Assembly (NCBI RefSeq): GCF_947501425.1
Contig: NZ_CANMVN010000004.1
Span: forward strand, 124,001 to 188,000
Direction: 5' to 3'
Source: an uncultured Psychroserpens sp.
GTDB taxonomy: Bacteria > Bacteroidota > Bacteroidia > Flavobacteriales > Flavobacteriaceae
Length of the DNA stretch: 64,000 nucleotides
How positions within the stretch are numbered: the first letter of the stretch is position 1; each line of letters begins with the position of its first letter. Shown piece by piece: positions 10,101-17,860 of the stretch. The notes under the pieces are model-generated. The model was given only the letters and a program-made list of their open reading frames with translations, had not been told where the DNA came from and ran no database searches. The translations under genes were made by a program, and so were the position numbers.

Positions 10101-10256
10101 ACAATCAAATGAAGTTAATGTTGAGGCGTAGGATTCCTCATCATTGTGCAATACACTTGTTGATACATTGGTGGCCATCATTACTGATGTCATTAATGTA
10201 AAAACGAATAAAAATGTCAATTGAAAGGGGCTTTTGAGAAGTAATTTGTCTTTCAT
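7143..10256 (-). CDS. secreted repeat protein with T9SS C-terminal sorting domain
   Basis: A 1037-aa exported protein. Residues 8-30 form an N-terminal hydrophobic signal. Seven repeats of 124 residues follow, starting at Cys52, 176, 300, 424, 548, 672 and 796. Each opens with C-x-A-x-AGTM, has GYVQAFVLTQGEGL and YTIHSLVFNPDTLDL in the middle, and ends ICASLDVAGASFKV. Repeats 2-6 are nearly identical and repeats 1 and 7 diverge. Residues 955-1037 are a type IX secretion sorting domain (ALYPNPTSSIVRID, DVSGRVM, LKDGTYFVKF). The paired cysteines per repeat could form disulfides. The protein is probably displayed on or released from the cell surface; the ligand is unknown. It looks monocistronic. 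Confidence 0.85.
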   Translation of the reverse strand: MKDKLLLKSPFQLTFLFVFTLMTSVMMATNVSTSVLHNDEESYASTLTSFDCEAKAGTMSTDMPTADISNGVAIITATADGNAEVPDGYANIYVLMQGDGLVIIDAGPEPSFEVTESDEYTIHSLVFNPDTLDLSIVQFGVTTGFNVFGLLIEGGGKICASLDVAGTSFKVYPETCTADAGTMTTDMANVELSNGSATITATVDGNAVIPEGYVQAFVLTQGEGLVILGAGGEPSFEVTEAGDYTIHSLVFNPDTLDLGIVQPGVTTGFDIFGLLIAGGGEICASLDVAGASFKIDEEQCTADAGTMSTDMANVELSNGSATITATADGNAVIPEGYVQAFVLTQGEDLVILGAGGEPSFEVTEAGDYTIHSLVFNPDTLDLSIVQPGVTTGFDVFGLLIAGGGEICASLDVAGASFKVDEEQCTADAGTMTTDMANVELSNGSATITATADGNAVIPEGYVQAFVLTQGEGLIILGAGGEPSFEVTEAGDYTIHSLVFNPDTLDLGIVQPGVTTGFDVFGLLIAGGGEICASLDVAGASFKVDEEQCTADAGTMSTDMANVELSNGSATITATVDGNAVIPEGYVQAFVLTQGEGLIILGAGGEPSFEVTEAGDYTIHSLVFNPDTLDLSIVQPGVTTGFDVFGLLIAGGGEICASLDVAGASFKVDEEQCTADAGTMSTDMANVELSNGSATITATVDGNAVIPEGYVQAFVLTQGEGLIILGAGGEPSFEVTEAGDYTIHSLVFNPDTLDLSIVQPGVTTGFDVFGLLIAGGGEICASLDVAGASFKVDEEKCTADAGTMTSSHPISCLSGGQATISAEIASVPVIPDGYQQIFVLTSAFSLTILDASPTPEFTVDHPGFYRIHSLVYNPDSLDLSIVDFGSTTGFNVLHLIEQNNICASLDVHGALNLVIPSWICHFFNNNRIGDPTALIEDYVGNYSSYEAFEASFRNEKLDIALYPNPTSSIVRIDTEIVPEETINYTVVDVSGRVMLSGETTAIQNDNLSIDMSRLKDGTYFVKFESKYRNFTKAVQVRK
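7510..10103 (-). repeat. seven tandem 372-bp coding repeats
   Basis: The repeat units start (minus strand) at 10103, 9731, 9359, 8987, 8615, 8243 and 7871, exactly 372 bp apart for the full-length copies. The central copies differ by only a few bases; for example 7861-8230 and 8233-8602 are almost the same sequence. This implies recent duplication or ongoing gene conversion and the potential for copy-number change by slippage or recombination. Divergent end copies with conserved middle copies are the usual signature of unequal crossing over. Confidence 0.95.
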
Positions 10257-10376
10257 TTGTACTTTATTTTGTTTAATGTTTGTTGTATAAAATTAAACAA
10301 AGTAGAAATAAATATTTACTCACTATTAAGAATTTTAGCTAAAGTTTAACAATTGAATCAATTCAAAATGAGTTGC

Positions 10377-10961
10377 TTATCGCACTAAAGCTCTAATGTT
10401 TGCGTAGCTATTTCTGAGTGCTTCAAGGCTCTGTGTAGTATTGAGCCATTCTACATTAGTGATTCCTTCTTTTTCCTGAGGATATAATTTTCCGTTGAAA
10501 GTTGTTTTCATTTCAAACCAATAGGTCACTTTTATTTTGTGCTTCCCATTTCGTTTGAATATATGATATGTAGTATTAAGTGGTTTTGTAATTTTTAATC
10601 CAGTAACTCCAGTTTCCTCCTCTACCTCTCTTATTGCTGTAGCTTCGATAGTTTCTTTACCTTCTATTTTACCTTTGGGTAAATCCCATTTATTATTTCG
10701 GTAGATAAAAAGGATTTCATTCTTATCATTATACACTTTTCCACCACCTGCAATGACATTGGGCAATAATTTCAAAAATTTGCTTAATAATTTATCTTCT
10801 TTTTTTGCAATGAGTCTAACCTCTTTTAAGGGTGTGGAGCGGAGTTCTCTTATTACCTTACCAATGTTCACCTTTGATAGGAGGTAATTTTTGAAGCCAT
10901 CTTCTTTTTCCACAACAGTGGTCAAAATTATAGGCTTGTCATTTACAAAAACTTGATACAT
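10377..10961 (-). CDS. NUDIX hydrolase
   Basis: A 194-aa cytoplasmic protein. The Nudix box GX5EX7REUXEEXGU is complete at residues 97-119 (G97, E103, R111-E112, E115-E116, G118), which binds the metal and hydrolyses nucleoside-diphosphate-linked substrates. Residues 1-65 are an extra N-terminal region of about 65 residues not belonging to the core fold. It is divergent from pyrE, a neighbour it has in many flavobacteria. The substrate cannot be predicted; a house-cleaning or nucleotide-sugar role is possible. Confidence 0.88.
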   Translation of the reverse strand: MYQVFVNDKPIILTTVVEKEDGFKNYLLSKVNIGKVIRELRSTPLKEVRLIAKKEDKLLSKFLKLLPNVIAGGGKVYNDKNEILFIYRNNKWDLPKGKIEGKETIEATAIREVEEETGVTGLKITKPLNTTYHIFKRNGKHKIKVTYWFEMKTTFNGKLYPQEKEGITNVEWLNTTQSLEALRNSYANIRALVR

Positions 10962-11074
10962 GAAGTCTAACTGTAGGTTATTTAGATAGTAAAAATATCA
11001 TTTTTATCAAGATCATCTACATTTTTAAAATATTTTTTATTCAAATTTTTGAATTTTAGTTTTGTTAAAATCCG

Positions 11075-11082
11075 TAGTTTTG
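11075..11082 (+). promoter_or_regulatory. -7 element TAGTTTTG immediately before pyrE
   Basis: Exact TAnnTTTG match ending 4 bp before the pyrE ATG at 11087. With initiation 5-8 bp downstream of the element, the transcript would start at or next to the start codon, giving a leaderless or nearly leaderless mRNA. A TTG at 11049-11051 gives a 23-bp spacer, at the upper end of the range. Confidence 0.4.
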
Positions 11083-11086
11083 CAAC

Positions 11087-11731
11087 ATGATTTTTGATAA
11101 AGAAACCGCTAAACAAACTGCAGAAGTTTTATTGCAGATTAATGCTATAAAACTACAACCGAACGAACCCTTTACTTGGGCCTCTGGTTGGAAATCTCCA
11201 ATTTATTGTGACAATAGAATTGTATTATCATTTCCGCCGATTAGAAATTACATTCGAGAAACTATGGCTAAACATATTGAAGCTCATTATGGCAAAGTTG
11301 ATGTCATTGCTGGTGTGGCCACTGGAGCTATTGGTATTGGGATATTGGTTGCTGAATACTTAGGACTTCCATTTATATATGTAAGACCTGAGGCTAAATC
11401 GCATGGACGACAAAATCAAATTGAAGGATTTGTTGAAGCTGGACAAAATGTAGTGGTTGTTGAAGATTTGATAAGCACCGGAAAAAGTAGCTTAAATGCT
11501 GTAAAGGCATTAGAAACAGCTAATGTAAATGTCAAAGGAATGGTGGCCATATTTTCATACGGATTTGATGTTGCAAAGAAAAACTTTGAAACTGCTAAAG
11601 TCAATTTACATACACTTAGCAATTATGAAAACCTTTTAGAACAAGCACTAGAAACAATGTATATCAATGCTAAAGAACAAGAAGTTCTGGCATTATGGAA
11701 TGACAATCCTAGTGAATGGAACGCTATTTGA
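11087..11731 (+). CDS. pyrE: orotate phosphoribosyltransferase
   Basis: A 214-aa cytoplasmic enzyme that joins orotate to PRPP to give OMP in pyrimidine synthesis. The PRPP-binding loop VVVVEDLISTGKS is at 122-134, the substrate region EPFTWASGWKSPIY at 27-40, and the catalytic loop lysine region RPEAKSHGRQNQIEG at 100-114. Length is normal for the family. It is followed 31 bp later by an SRPBCC gene on the same strand, and divergent from the NUDIX gene. A promoter-like element sits right against its start codon. Confidence 0.96.
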   Translation: MIFDKETAKQTAEVLLQINAIKLQPNEPFTWASGWKSPIYCDNRIVLSFPPIRNYIRETMAKHIEAHYGKVDVIAGVATGAIGIGILVAEYLGLPFIYVRPEAKSHGRQNQIEGFVEAGQNVVVVEDLISTGKSSLNAVKALETANVNVKGMVAIFSYGFDVAKKNFETAKVNLHTLSNYENLLEQALETMYINAKEQEVLALWNDNPSEWNAI

Positions 11732-11762
11732 TTATAGCTTGTAAATAAATAATACTTTAATA

Positions 11763-12158
11763 ATGAAATTAGAATCACCAAAAACAACAATAAATAAATC
11801 TGCACAGGAGACATTTGAATTTTTATCCGATGTTAAGAATTTTGAAAAGTTAATGCCAGAAAACATCAGTAAATTTGAAGTTTTAGAAGACGATAAGTTT
11901 TTATTTGCTCTTAAAGGCATGCCTGAAATTGTGCTAAAAAAGAAAGAAGCTATAGCTCCTAATAAAATTGTTTTGGGAGCAGCAGGAGGTAAATTGGACT
12001 TCTCACTTACCGGACTTATTTCTGAAATAGATTCTACAAAAAGTGAAGTAGAATTGGTCTTTGAGGGTGAATTCAATGCTATGATGGCCATGATGATTAA
12101 AGGACCAATCAGTAAATTTATTGAAACGTTAGCTGGCAATATGCCTGCACACGTTTAA
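11763..12158 (+). CDS. SRPBCC/START-like domain protein
   Basis: A 131-aa cytoplasmic protein spanning one SRPBCC (Bet v1/START-like) ligand-binding fold. The typical opening KTTINKSAQETFEFLSDVKN and the closing long helix ISKFIETLAGNMPAH are both present. It carries no catalytic motif; family members bind hydrophobic ligands or chaperone polyketide-like compounds. It follows pyrE by 31 bp and is probably co-transcribed, a pairing seen in other flavobacteria. Its end overlaps the convergent birA by 4 bases. The specific role is unknown. Confidence 0.8.
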   Translation: MKLESPKTTINKSAQETFEFLSDVKNFEKLMPENISKFEVLEDDKFLFALKGMPEIVLKKKEAIAPNKIVLGAAGGKLDFSLTGLISEIDSTKSEVELVFEGEFNAMMAMMIKGPISKFIETLAGNMPAHV

Positions 12159-12886
12159 TATAAAAGCTTAACTTCCTTCAAGTCAAATTCTTTAGTAATA
12201 TTATCTTCTAAAAGTATTTGAAGGTAACCAGAATTAGATACACCTTTTATATAACCTGAAAACCTTAAACCTTTGGCATCTTCAAATGTCGAAGGTTTAT
12301 TTTTTCTGAATAATTCAGATTCATATAACGTCTTCAAATCATGAAACTTGCTGTTTCGCAACATGTTCATGTATTGTTTCAAATAATTAATAATACTTTG
12401 TAATACTTCGTCAAGATCATAGGTTTTACCTGTAACCATATGCATGGATGTTGCGTTAGGCAAATTATCAAAAACAATCTGATTGATATTCAAACCAAAA
12501 CCAATGATAGTGCCCTGTATTTGATTATTTTTTATGACATTTTCAATCAAAATACCTGAAATCTTTTTTTGGTCTGCCAAAATGTCGTTAGGCCATTTTA
12601 TTTTAATATTTTTTATTTGGAAAGTTTTTACAGCATTAGAAATTGCCAATGACGTTGCCATACTAATAAAAAAACTGTTTTCAGTATCGAGAAAAGAAAC
12701 ATCAAGAAACACACTAGCCATAAGGTTTTTTGAAGGATGAGAACTCCAGGTTGTCCCCATTTGTCCGCGTCCGTTGGTTTGTGAATCAGCTACAACAACA
12801 GTATAATCAGTCAGTGCTTCAGTACTACTTAACTGTCTTAAAAAACTATTAGTAGAATCGATGGCACTAAGTTTGATTATACGCAT
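12155..12886 (-). CDS. birA: biotin--[acetyl-CoA-carboxylase] ligase
   Basis: A 243-aa cytoplasmic ligase that activates biotin with ATP and loads it onto the biotin carboxyl carrier protein. The biotinyl-AMP loop is GRGQMGTTW (from residue 39), a variant of GRGRxGRxW, and KWPNDI (97-102) is the second signature. There is no N-terminal helix-turn-helix, so it is a ligase only and not a biotin repressor. It is divergent from rsfS, with a 96-bp gap, and convergent with the SRPBCC gene. Confidence 0.92.
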   Translation of the reverse strand: MRIIKLSAIDSTNSFLRQLSSTEALTDYTVVVADSQTNGRGQMGTTWSSHPSKNLMASVFLDVSFLDTENSFFISMATSLAISNAVKTFQIKNIKIKWPNDILADQKKISGILIENVIKNNQIQGTIIGFGLNINQIVFDNLPNATSMHMVTGKTYDLDEVLQSIINYLKQYMNMLRNSKFHDLKTLYESELFRKNKPSTFEDAKGLRFSGYIKGVSNSGYLQILLEDNITKEFDLKEVKLLY

Positions 12887-12954
12887 TGTGATGTGTTAAA
12901 AAAAATTATAAATTTCTTATGATTAATAACTATTTATAAGAAGTAAAAAAATAA

Positions 12955-12962
12955 TAACTTTG
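12955..12962 (+). promoter_or_regulatory. -7 element TAACTTTG for rsfS(-ftsH)
   Basis: Exact TAnnTTTG match 20 bp before the rsfS ATG at 12983. It would serve rsfS and, because ftsH follows by 37 bp, probably ftsH too. Confidence 0.45.
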
Positions 12963-12982
12963 CACAAAATTAAATCAATTTA

Positions 12983-13354
12983 ATGGCGAAAAAAAATACG
13001 AATCCAGATCAACTCATATCAACAGTTATTGCTGGAATTGAAGATGTAAAAGGAAAAGAAATTACGATTTTAGATTTAAGAGAAATTGAAAACACTGTTT
13101 GCGACTACTTTGTTATTTGTGAAGGTACTTCTAACACACAAGTTAACGCCATTGTAAATTCTATACAAAAAAAGGTAAGCAAAGAACACAAAGATAATCC
13201 TTGGCATATTGAAGGAAGCGATAACGCTGAATGGGTTTTGATGGATTATGTAAATGTTGTTGTACACGTGTTTCAAAAACACATCAGAGAATATTATGAT
13301 ATTGAGAGTCTATGGGGAGATGCTAAGACGACAATCATAGAAACGAGTTACTAA
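12983..13354 (+). CDS. rsfS: ribosome silencing factor RsfS
   Basis: A 123-aa cytoplasmic RsfS/Iojap protein that binds L14 on the large subunit and blocks subunit joining when nutrients are short. Recognised by KEITILDLREIENTVCDYFVI, the conserved stretch CEGTSNTQVNAI, and the C-terminal HIEGSDNAEWVLMDY and VVHVFQKHIREYYDIESLW. Length is usual. It lies 37 bp upstream of ftsH in the same direction, the normal flavobacterial arrangement. Confidence 0.95.
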   Translation: MAKKNTNPDQLISTVIAGIEDVKGKEITILDLREIENTVCDYFVICEGTSNTQVNAIVNSIQKKVSKEHKDNPWHIEGSDNAEWVLMDYVNVVVHVFQKHIREYYDIESLWGDAKTTIIETSY

Positions 13355-13391
13355 AATATTAAATAAAAAACCACGCTGGTGGTAATTATAG

Positions 13392-15380
13392 ATGGCAAAA
13401 GAGAATAAAAATTTAAATAAAAAACCAAAGTTTAGTCCATATTGGATCTACGGATTTGTAATTGCAGCATTTTTAGCAATTCAAATGTTCTCAGGTGGTA
13501 TTGGTGGAGCTTCAGGAAAGAAAATCAATCCGTCAGAATTTTTCGATTACATGAAACAAGGTGATATAGCTGAAGTTCTGATTATAAATGAAAGAGAAGC
13601 GCGTGTATTCCTAACCAAAGAGGCGTTAGATAAAGAGGTTCACAAAGGCACAAAACCTAATAATATCATTCCTTCAGTTTCACCGCAACCGAATTATATA
13701 TTCGAATTTGGTGATCTGCAAATCTTTCAGGAAAAAATTGATAAAATCAATGAAGAGGATAACAATATTTTTGTTCCAACTGAATTTGATACAGAAGAAA
13801 ACATCTTTGGTAATATACTCTTCTCACTTTTACCTTTCATATTAATTATAGGAGTATGGATCTTTATCATGAGACGTATGTCTGGTGGTTCTGGTGGAGG
13901 TGCTGGCGGCCAAATTTTCAATATAGGAAAATCTAAAGCCAAGCTTTTTGATGAAAAAACCGATGTTAAAACTTCTTTTAAAGATGTTGCTGGACTGGAA
14001 GGTGCTAAAGAAGAAGTACAAGAGATTGTAGATTTTCTTAAAAATCCAGAAAAATATACTTCTCTAGGTGGTAAAATACCTAAAGGAGCTTTGTTAGTAG
14101 GACAGCCTGGTACAGGTAAGACCTTACTTGCTAAAGCTGTAGCTGGTGAAGCTAAAGTCCCATTCTTCTCGTTATCAGGATCTGATTTCGTAGAAATGTT
14201 TGTCGGTGTTGGAGCCTCTCGTGTAAGAGATCTATTTAAACAAGCCAAAGAAAAATCACCTGCTATCATATTCATTGATGAGATCGATGCTATTGGTAGA
14301 GCACGTGGAAAAAGTAATTTTTCAGGCTCTAATGATGAACGTGAAAACACTCTCAACCAATTATTAACTGAAATGGACGGTTTTGGCACTAACACAAATG
14401 TAATCGTGTTAGCTGCAACAAACAGAGCTGATGTATTAGATAAAGCTTTAATGCGTGCAGGACGATTTGACAGACAAATCTTTGTAGATCTTCCAGACGT
14501 TAGAGAACGAAAAGAGATTTTTGAAGTTCACTTAAGACCTATCAAACAATCTGAAAAATTAGATGTAGATTTCCTAGCAAAGCAAACACCTGGTTTCTCA
14601 GGTGCAGATATAGCTAATGTATGTAACGAAGCTGCTCTTATTGCTGCTCGTAACGGTAAAAAAGCTGTTGGAAAACAAGATTTCTTAGATGCAGTAGATA
14701 GAATTGTTGGTGGATTAGAGAAAAAGAATAAAATCATTACTAAAGAAGAGAAAAAAGCGGTTGCCTATCACGAAGCTGGACATGCTACTGTAAGCTGGAT
14801 GTTAGAACACGCTGCACCTTTGGTAAAAGTGACTATTGTTCCTAGAGGACAGTCTCTAGGTGCTGCATGGTATTTACCTGAGGAACGTCTAATTGTGAGA
14901 CCGGAACAAATGCTTGACGAAATGTGTGCTGCACTTGGAGGAAGAGCTGCCGAGAAAGTCATCTTCAATAAAATTTCAACTGGTGCATTAAGTGATCTTG
15001 AAAAAGTTACTAAACAAGCACGAGCTATGGTGACAATTTATGGTTTGAGTGATAAAGTTGGAAACTTGACGTATTATGACTCTTCTGGTCAATCAGAATA
15101 TGGATTTACTAAACCTTACAGTGAACAAACTGCCGAGCTGATTGATAAAGAAATTTCAGATATTATAGAGAAGCAATATCAACGTGCTGTTGACCTATTA
15201 GAAAAGAATAAAGATAAACTTACAGAACTTGCTGAAGTACTTCTGGATAAAGAAGTTATCTTCAAAGATAATCTGGAAAAAATATTTGGTGAACGACCTT
15301 TCAAAAAAGAAGAGGAAGAACCAGTTAAAAAAACAACTGAATCATCAACTTCAGAAACAGAAATTGAAGAAGAAGAATAA
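13392..15380 (+). CDS. ftsH: ATP-dependent zinc metalloprotease FtsH
   Basis: A 662-aa inner-membrane AAA+ protease degrading misassembled membrane proteins and short-lived regulators. Membrane helices lie at about 16-33 and 140-160. The AAA domain has Walker A GQPGTGKT (237-244) and Walker B IIFIDEIDAIG, with the second-region-of-homology arginines in MRAGRFDRQ. The zinc protease motif HEAGH is at 460-464. The C-terminus is an acidic, low-complexity tail. It is co-directional with rsfS and followed by a hairpin terminator, so the LUD gene probably has its own promoter. Confidence 0.98.
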   Translation: MAKENKNLNKKPKFSPYWIYGFVIAAFLAIQMFSGGIGGASGKKINPSEFFDYMKQGDIAEVLIINEREARVFLTKEALDKEVHKGTKPNNIIPSVSPQPNYIFEFGDLQIFQEKIDKINEEDNNIFVPTEFDTEENIFGNILFSLLPFILIIGVWIFIMRRMSGGSGGGAGGQIFNIGKSKAKLFDEKTDVKTSFKDVAGLEGAKEEVQEIVDFLKNPEKYTSLGGKIPKGALLVGQPGTGKTLLAKAVAGEAKVPFFSLSGSDFVEMFVGVGASRVRDLFKQAKEKSPAIIFIDEIDAIGRARGKSNFSGSNDERENTLNQLLTEMDGFGTNTNVIVLAATNRADVLDKALMRAGRFDRQIFVDLPDVRERKEIFEVHLRPIKQSEKLDVDFLAKQTPGFSGADIANVCNEAALIAARNGKKAVGKQDFLDAVDRIVGGLEKKNKIITKEEKKAVAYHEAGHATVSWMLEHAAPLVKVTIVPRGQSLGAAWYLPEERLIVRPEQMLDEMCAALGGRAAEKVIFNKISTGALSDLEKVTKQARAMVTIYGLSDKVGNLTYYDSSGQSEYGFTKPYSEQTAELIDKEISDIIEKQYQRAVDLLEKNKDKLTELAEVLLDKEVIFKDNLEKIFGERPFKKEEEEPVKKTTESSTSETEIEEEE

Positions 15381-15408
15381 GTATTCCCTTTATCGATTAT
15401 AATCATAT

Positions 15409-15448
15409 AAAAAACTTAAATTAATATCACATTAGTTTAAGTTTTTTT
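15409..15448 (+). terminator. hairpin terminator after ftsH
   Basis: Stem AAAAAACTTAAA (15409-15420) pairs with TTTAAGTTTTTT (15436-15447), with a 15-base loop and a T-run at the 3' side. It lies 28 bp after the ftsH stop. Confidence 0.7.
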
Positions 15449-15497
15449 ATATTTGAGAAATACATTAATACAATTAGGTTAATAGCTATCCCTATAC

Positions 15498-16103
15498 ATG
15501 AGTCTATTTCGTAAAATCTTCGGTTTAAAAAACACTCCTGAAGACAACATAAAAAGCGAAGAGAGAGGCAAATACATGCCTGAAATAAAGCTGCCAGTAG
15601 ACGAACAATTTACTATAAACTTCAAAGCTAATGGTGGAAAGTTTCTGTATTGTGAAAATATGCAAGAAATTCAGGATAGCCTAAATTCCATTTTAAAAGA
15701 AAACAATTGGGAAGACAGCAAGGTTTTATTATTTGATGATCGTTTAAATGAACTATTTAAAGATTTTAATTTTAATACCACAAGACGTATTTCTGAAAGC
15801 ACATTTTTCTTTTCTACCTGTGAATACCTAATTTCTGATGATGGTTCTTTACTAATCTCCTCCAATCAGATCGCTGAGAAAAAATTAAAAGAACTACCTG
15901 ATAATTTCATCATTTATGCTACTACTAGCCAGTTTGTTCAAAACATAGGAGAAGGTCTGCGTGGAATTAAAGGGAAAAACAGAGAGAAAATCCCAACTAA
16001 TATCACTACTATAAAGCATTTTAAAACAGTCGAAGATAAAGACTTTCTTACTTACGGAAGCAGCTCAAAAAACTTATATTTGTTGCTCCTAGAAGATTTA
16101 TAA
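15498..16103 (+). CDS. LUD-domain (LutC/YkgG-like) protein
   Basis: A 201-aa cytoplasmic protein with the LUD fold found in the LutB/LutC lactate-utilisation proteins. The diagnostic C-terminal region is visible (FIIYATTSQFVQNIGEGLRG with NLYLLLLEDL at the end). The iron-sulfur cysteines of LutA/LutB are absent and no lut operon is nearby. In flavobacteria this gene regularly precedes cdsA, as here, where the two abut (stop 16103, next start 16104). The role is therefore probably not lactate oxidation; not known. Confidence 0.75.
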   Translation: MSLFRKIFGLKNTPEDNIKSEERGKYMPEIKLPVDEQFTINFKANGGKFLYCENMQEIQDSLNSILKENNWEDSKVLLFDDRLNELFKDFNFNTTRRISESTFFFSTCEYLISDDGSLLISSNQIAEKKLKELPDNFIIYATTSQFVQNIGEGLRGIKGKNREKIPTNITTIKHFKTVEDKDFLTYGSSSKNLYLLLLEDL

Positions 16104-16925
16104 ATGAAAGAAATCGGTACAAGAGCACTCTCAGGACTATTATATGTGTCTCTTCTTATTGCTTCTCTATATTGGCAAAATGCACTTATCGCACTCTTTT
16201 TTGTGTTTGGATTGATATGCATGGCTGAGTTTAAAAAACTTATTCAACTAAAAAGTTTTTTCCCATATGTAGTGTTCACATTAATGTATCTAGGGTTTTC
16301 TTATTGGAAAATTATAGCAGACTCTGCTCGAGGCATTGATGAAGCTGCACAGATATTACTCGTCATTACCATCTTTGTACAGCTTATACTCATCAAAGAC
16401 CTCTTTTCAGAAAAAACCATCCCGCTATTTAGTTCAAAACGTTTTATCATAACTACCTTTTACTTATCTAGTGGCTTCGTTTTTTTGATTTGTATTGCCA
16501 ATTTTAATCAAACCTTTACACCACTGCTTTTGTTAGGATCATTTATACTGGTTTGGGTCAATGATACCTTTGCCTACTTGGTTGGTAAAAACTTTGGAAA
16601 GCAAAAATTGTTTCCAAGTATTTCTCCCAAAAAAACAGTTGAAGGTTTTTTAGGCGGACTCTTTTTCTCGTGTGTTGCTAGCTATTTTATTGCTAACTTT
16701 ACTGAAACATTAAGCTTTACAAACTGGTTGATTCTAAGTATTATTGTTAGTGTCTTCGGAACACTAGGTGATCTTATAGAATCTAAGTTTAAACGTCAGG
16801 CTAATGTTAAAGACAGTGGAGTTATCATGCCTGGCCATGGTGGTCTTTTTGATAGGTTAGATAGTATTATCTTTGCTGCACCTTTTATATTTTTATTTTT
16901 AAGACTTGTTACCTATGTTTCATAA
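16104..16925 (+). CDS. cdsA: phosphatidate cytidylyltransferase
   Basis: A 273-aa integral membrane enzyme that makes CDP-diacylglycerol from phosphatidate and CTP, the branch point of phospholipid synthesis. About seven hydrophobic segments are visible. The C-terminal signature S-x-F-K-R-x4-K-D-x-G-x2-M-P-G-H-G-G-x2-D-R-x-D is complete (VKDSGVIMPGHGGLFDRLD). It abuts the LUD gene and overlaps psd by 11 bp, so LUD-cdsA-psd-ACBP is one translationally coupled operon. Confidence 0.96.
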   Translation: MKEIGTRALSGLLYVSLLIASLYWQNALIALFFVFGLICMAEFKKLIQLKSFFPYVVFTLMYLGFSYWKIIADSARGIDEAAQILLVITIFVQLILIKDLFSEKTIPLFSSKRFIITTFYLSSGFVFLICIANFNQTFTPLLLLGSFILVWVNDTFAYLVGKNFGKQKLFPSISPKKTVEGFLGGLFFSCVASYFIANFTETLSFTNWLILSIIVSVFGTLGDLIESKFKRQANVKDSGVIMPGHGGLFDRLDSIIFAAPFIFLFLRLVTYVS

Positions 16926-17568
16926 AGAAGGTTATAAAATTATACTTATCACATTTGCTATCGTTACAGGATCTGTGCTCTTAATAGATCGCTTTGTTGA
17001 TATTCCATGGTTGCGATTGTTGCTTATGGTGACTATGTTGGTATTGTTGATCCTTATTCTACAGTTTTTCAGAAATCCTAAACGACATACAAAGCTCGAA
17101 GACCACACTGCTGTGTCTCCCGTTGATGGAAAAGTTGTTGTGATCGAAGAAGTATTTGAAAAAGAAGTCTTTAATGATAAACGCATTCAGGTGTCTGTAT
17201 TCATGTCGCCTATTAATGTACATGTCACACGTTATCCTATTAGCGGAAATGTAACTTATAGTAAGTATCATCCAGGAAAATACCTTGTAGCTTGGCATCC
17301 CAAAGCCAGCGAAGAAAACGAACGTACTACTGTAGTTGTTGAAAATAAAAACTTCGGAAAGATTCTATACAGACAAATTGCAGGAGCTCTGGCAAAGCGT
17401 ATTGTCAACTATGCGAAAGTGGACGACAATGCTATTCAAGGCGCTGATTCAGGATTTATAAAATTTGGATCACGAGTGGACTTATTTTTGCCCTTAGATG
17501 CTGATATCAAAGTAGAACTCAACCAAAAAGTAAGAGGTGGTGAAAGTATTATTGCCGAAAAACTATGA
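16915..17568 (+). CDS. psd: phosphatidylserine decarboxylase
   Basis: A 217-aa membrane-associated enzyme that decarboxylates phosphatidylserine to phosphatidylethanolamine. Two N-terminal membrane helices (about 9-45) precede the catalytic domain. The pyruvoyl group should arise by self-cleavage at Gly185-Ser186 in KFGSRVD, which matches the short type of Psd. The ATG at 16915 is preferred over an upstream in-frame TTG at 16906 because the protein then starts MFHKEGYKI, as usual in the family. It overlaps cdsA by 11 bp and the ACBP gene by 4 bp (ATGA). Confidence 0.93.
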   Translation: MFHKEGYKIILITFAIVTGSVLLIDRFVDIPWLRLLLMVTMLVLLILILQFFRNPKRHTKLEDHTAVSPVDGKVVVIEEVFEKEVFNDKRIQVSVFMSPINVHVTRYPISGNVTYSKYHPGKYLVAWHPKASEENERTTVVVENKNFGKILYRQIAGALAKRIVNYAKVDDNAIQGADSGFIKFGSRVDLFLPLDADIKVELNQKVRGGESIIAEKL

Positions 17569-17831
17569 CATCAGAAGAATTAGACATAGCATTTAATACA
17601 GCAGTAGAACGCATCAATGCGCATACTGAACCATTTCCTGCCGATTTCCTTCTTCGTCTCTACGCGTACTACAAAAAAGCCACTAACGATTACAGCAGAC
17701 CTAGCAGTAGCAAACCTATCATCAATGCTTTTAAAACCAACGCCTTGTTTCAGGTTCAGGATGTTTCCGAAGATGAAGCTAAACGGATTTACATAGAATT
17801 GGTTGACAATTATTTCCTTTACCGAAAATAA
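17565..17831 (+). CDS. acyl-CoA-binding protein
   Basis: An 88-aa small cytoplasmic four-helix acyl-CoA-binding protein. LLRLYAYYKKATNDY is the ligand-binding signature of the family. The C-terminal half is diverged from eukaryotic ACBPs, which continue with a GD-rich stretch and K/W residues not seen here. It starts inside the psd stop codon (ATGA), so it is translationally coupled to phospholipid genes. A role in buffering or delivering acyl-CoA for lipid synthesis is plausible. No other reading frame explains the segment. Confidence 0.85.
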   Translation: MTSEELDIAFNTAVERINAHTEPFPADFLLRLYAYYKKATNDYSRPSSSKPIINAFKTNALFQVQDVSEDEAKRIYIELVDNYFLYRK

Positions 17832-17860
17832 ATTCTAATTCACATCTAAAACTTCAACCT

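Noticed and set aside
7510-10103. CRISPR-like array
   Set aside because: Repeats are 372 bp, coding and back-to-back, with no spacers.
11732-12139. A 135-aa ORF antisense to the SRPBCC gene
   Set aside because: The plus-strand frame has a clear START-like fold and a proper position after pyrE. The antisense frame is Ser/Asn-rich without motifs.
13727-14395. A 222-aa ORF antisense to ftsH
   Set aside because: Lies over the AAA domain of FtsH; a shadow of conserved coding sequence.
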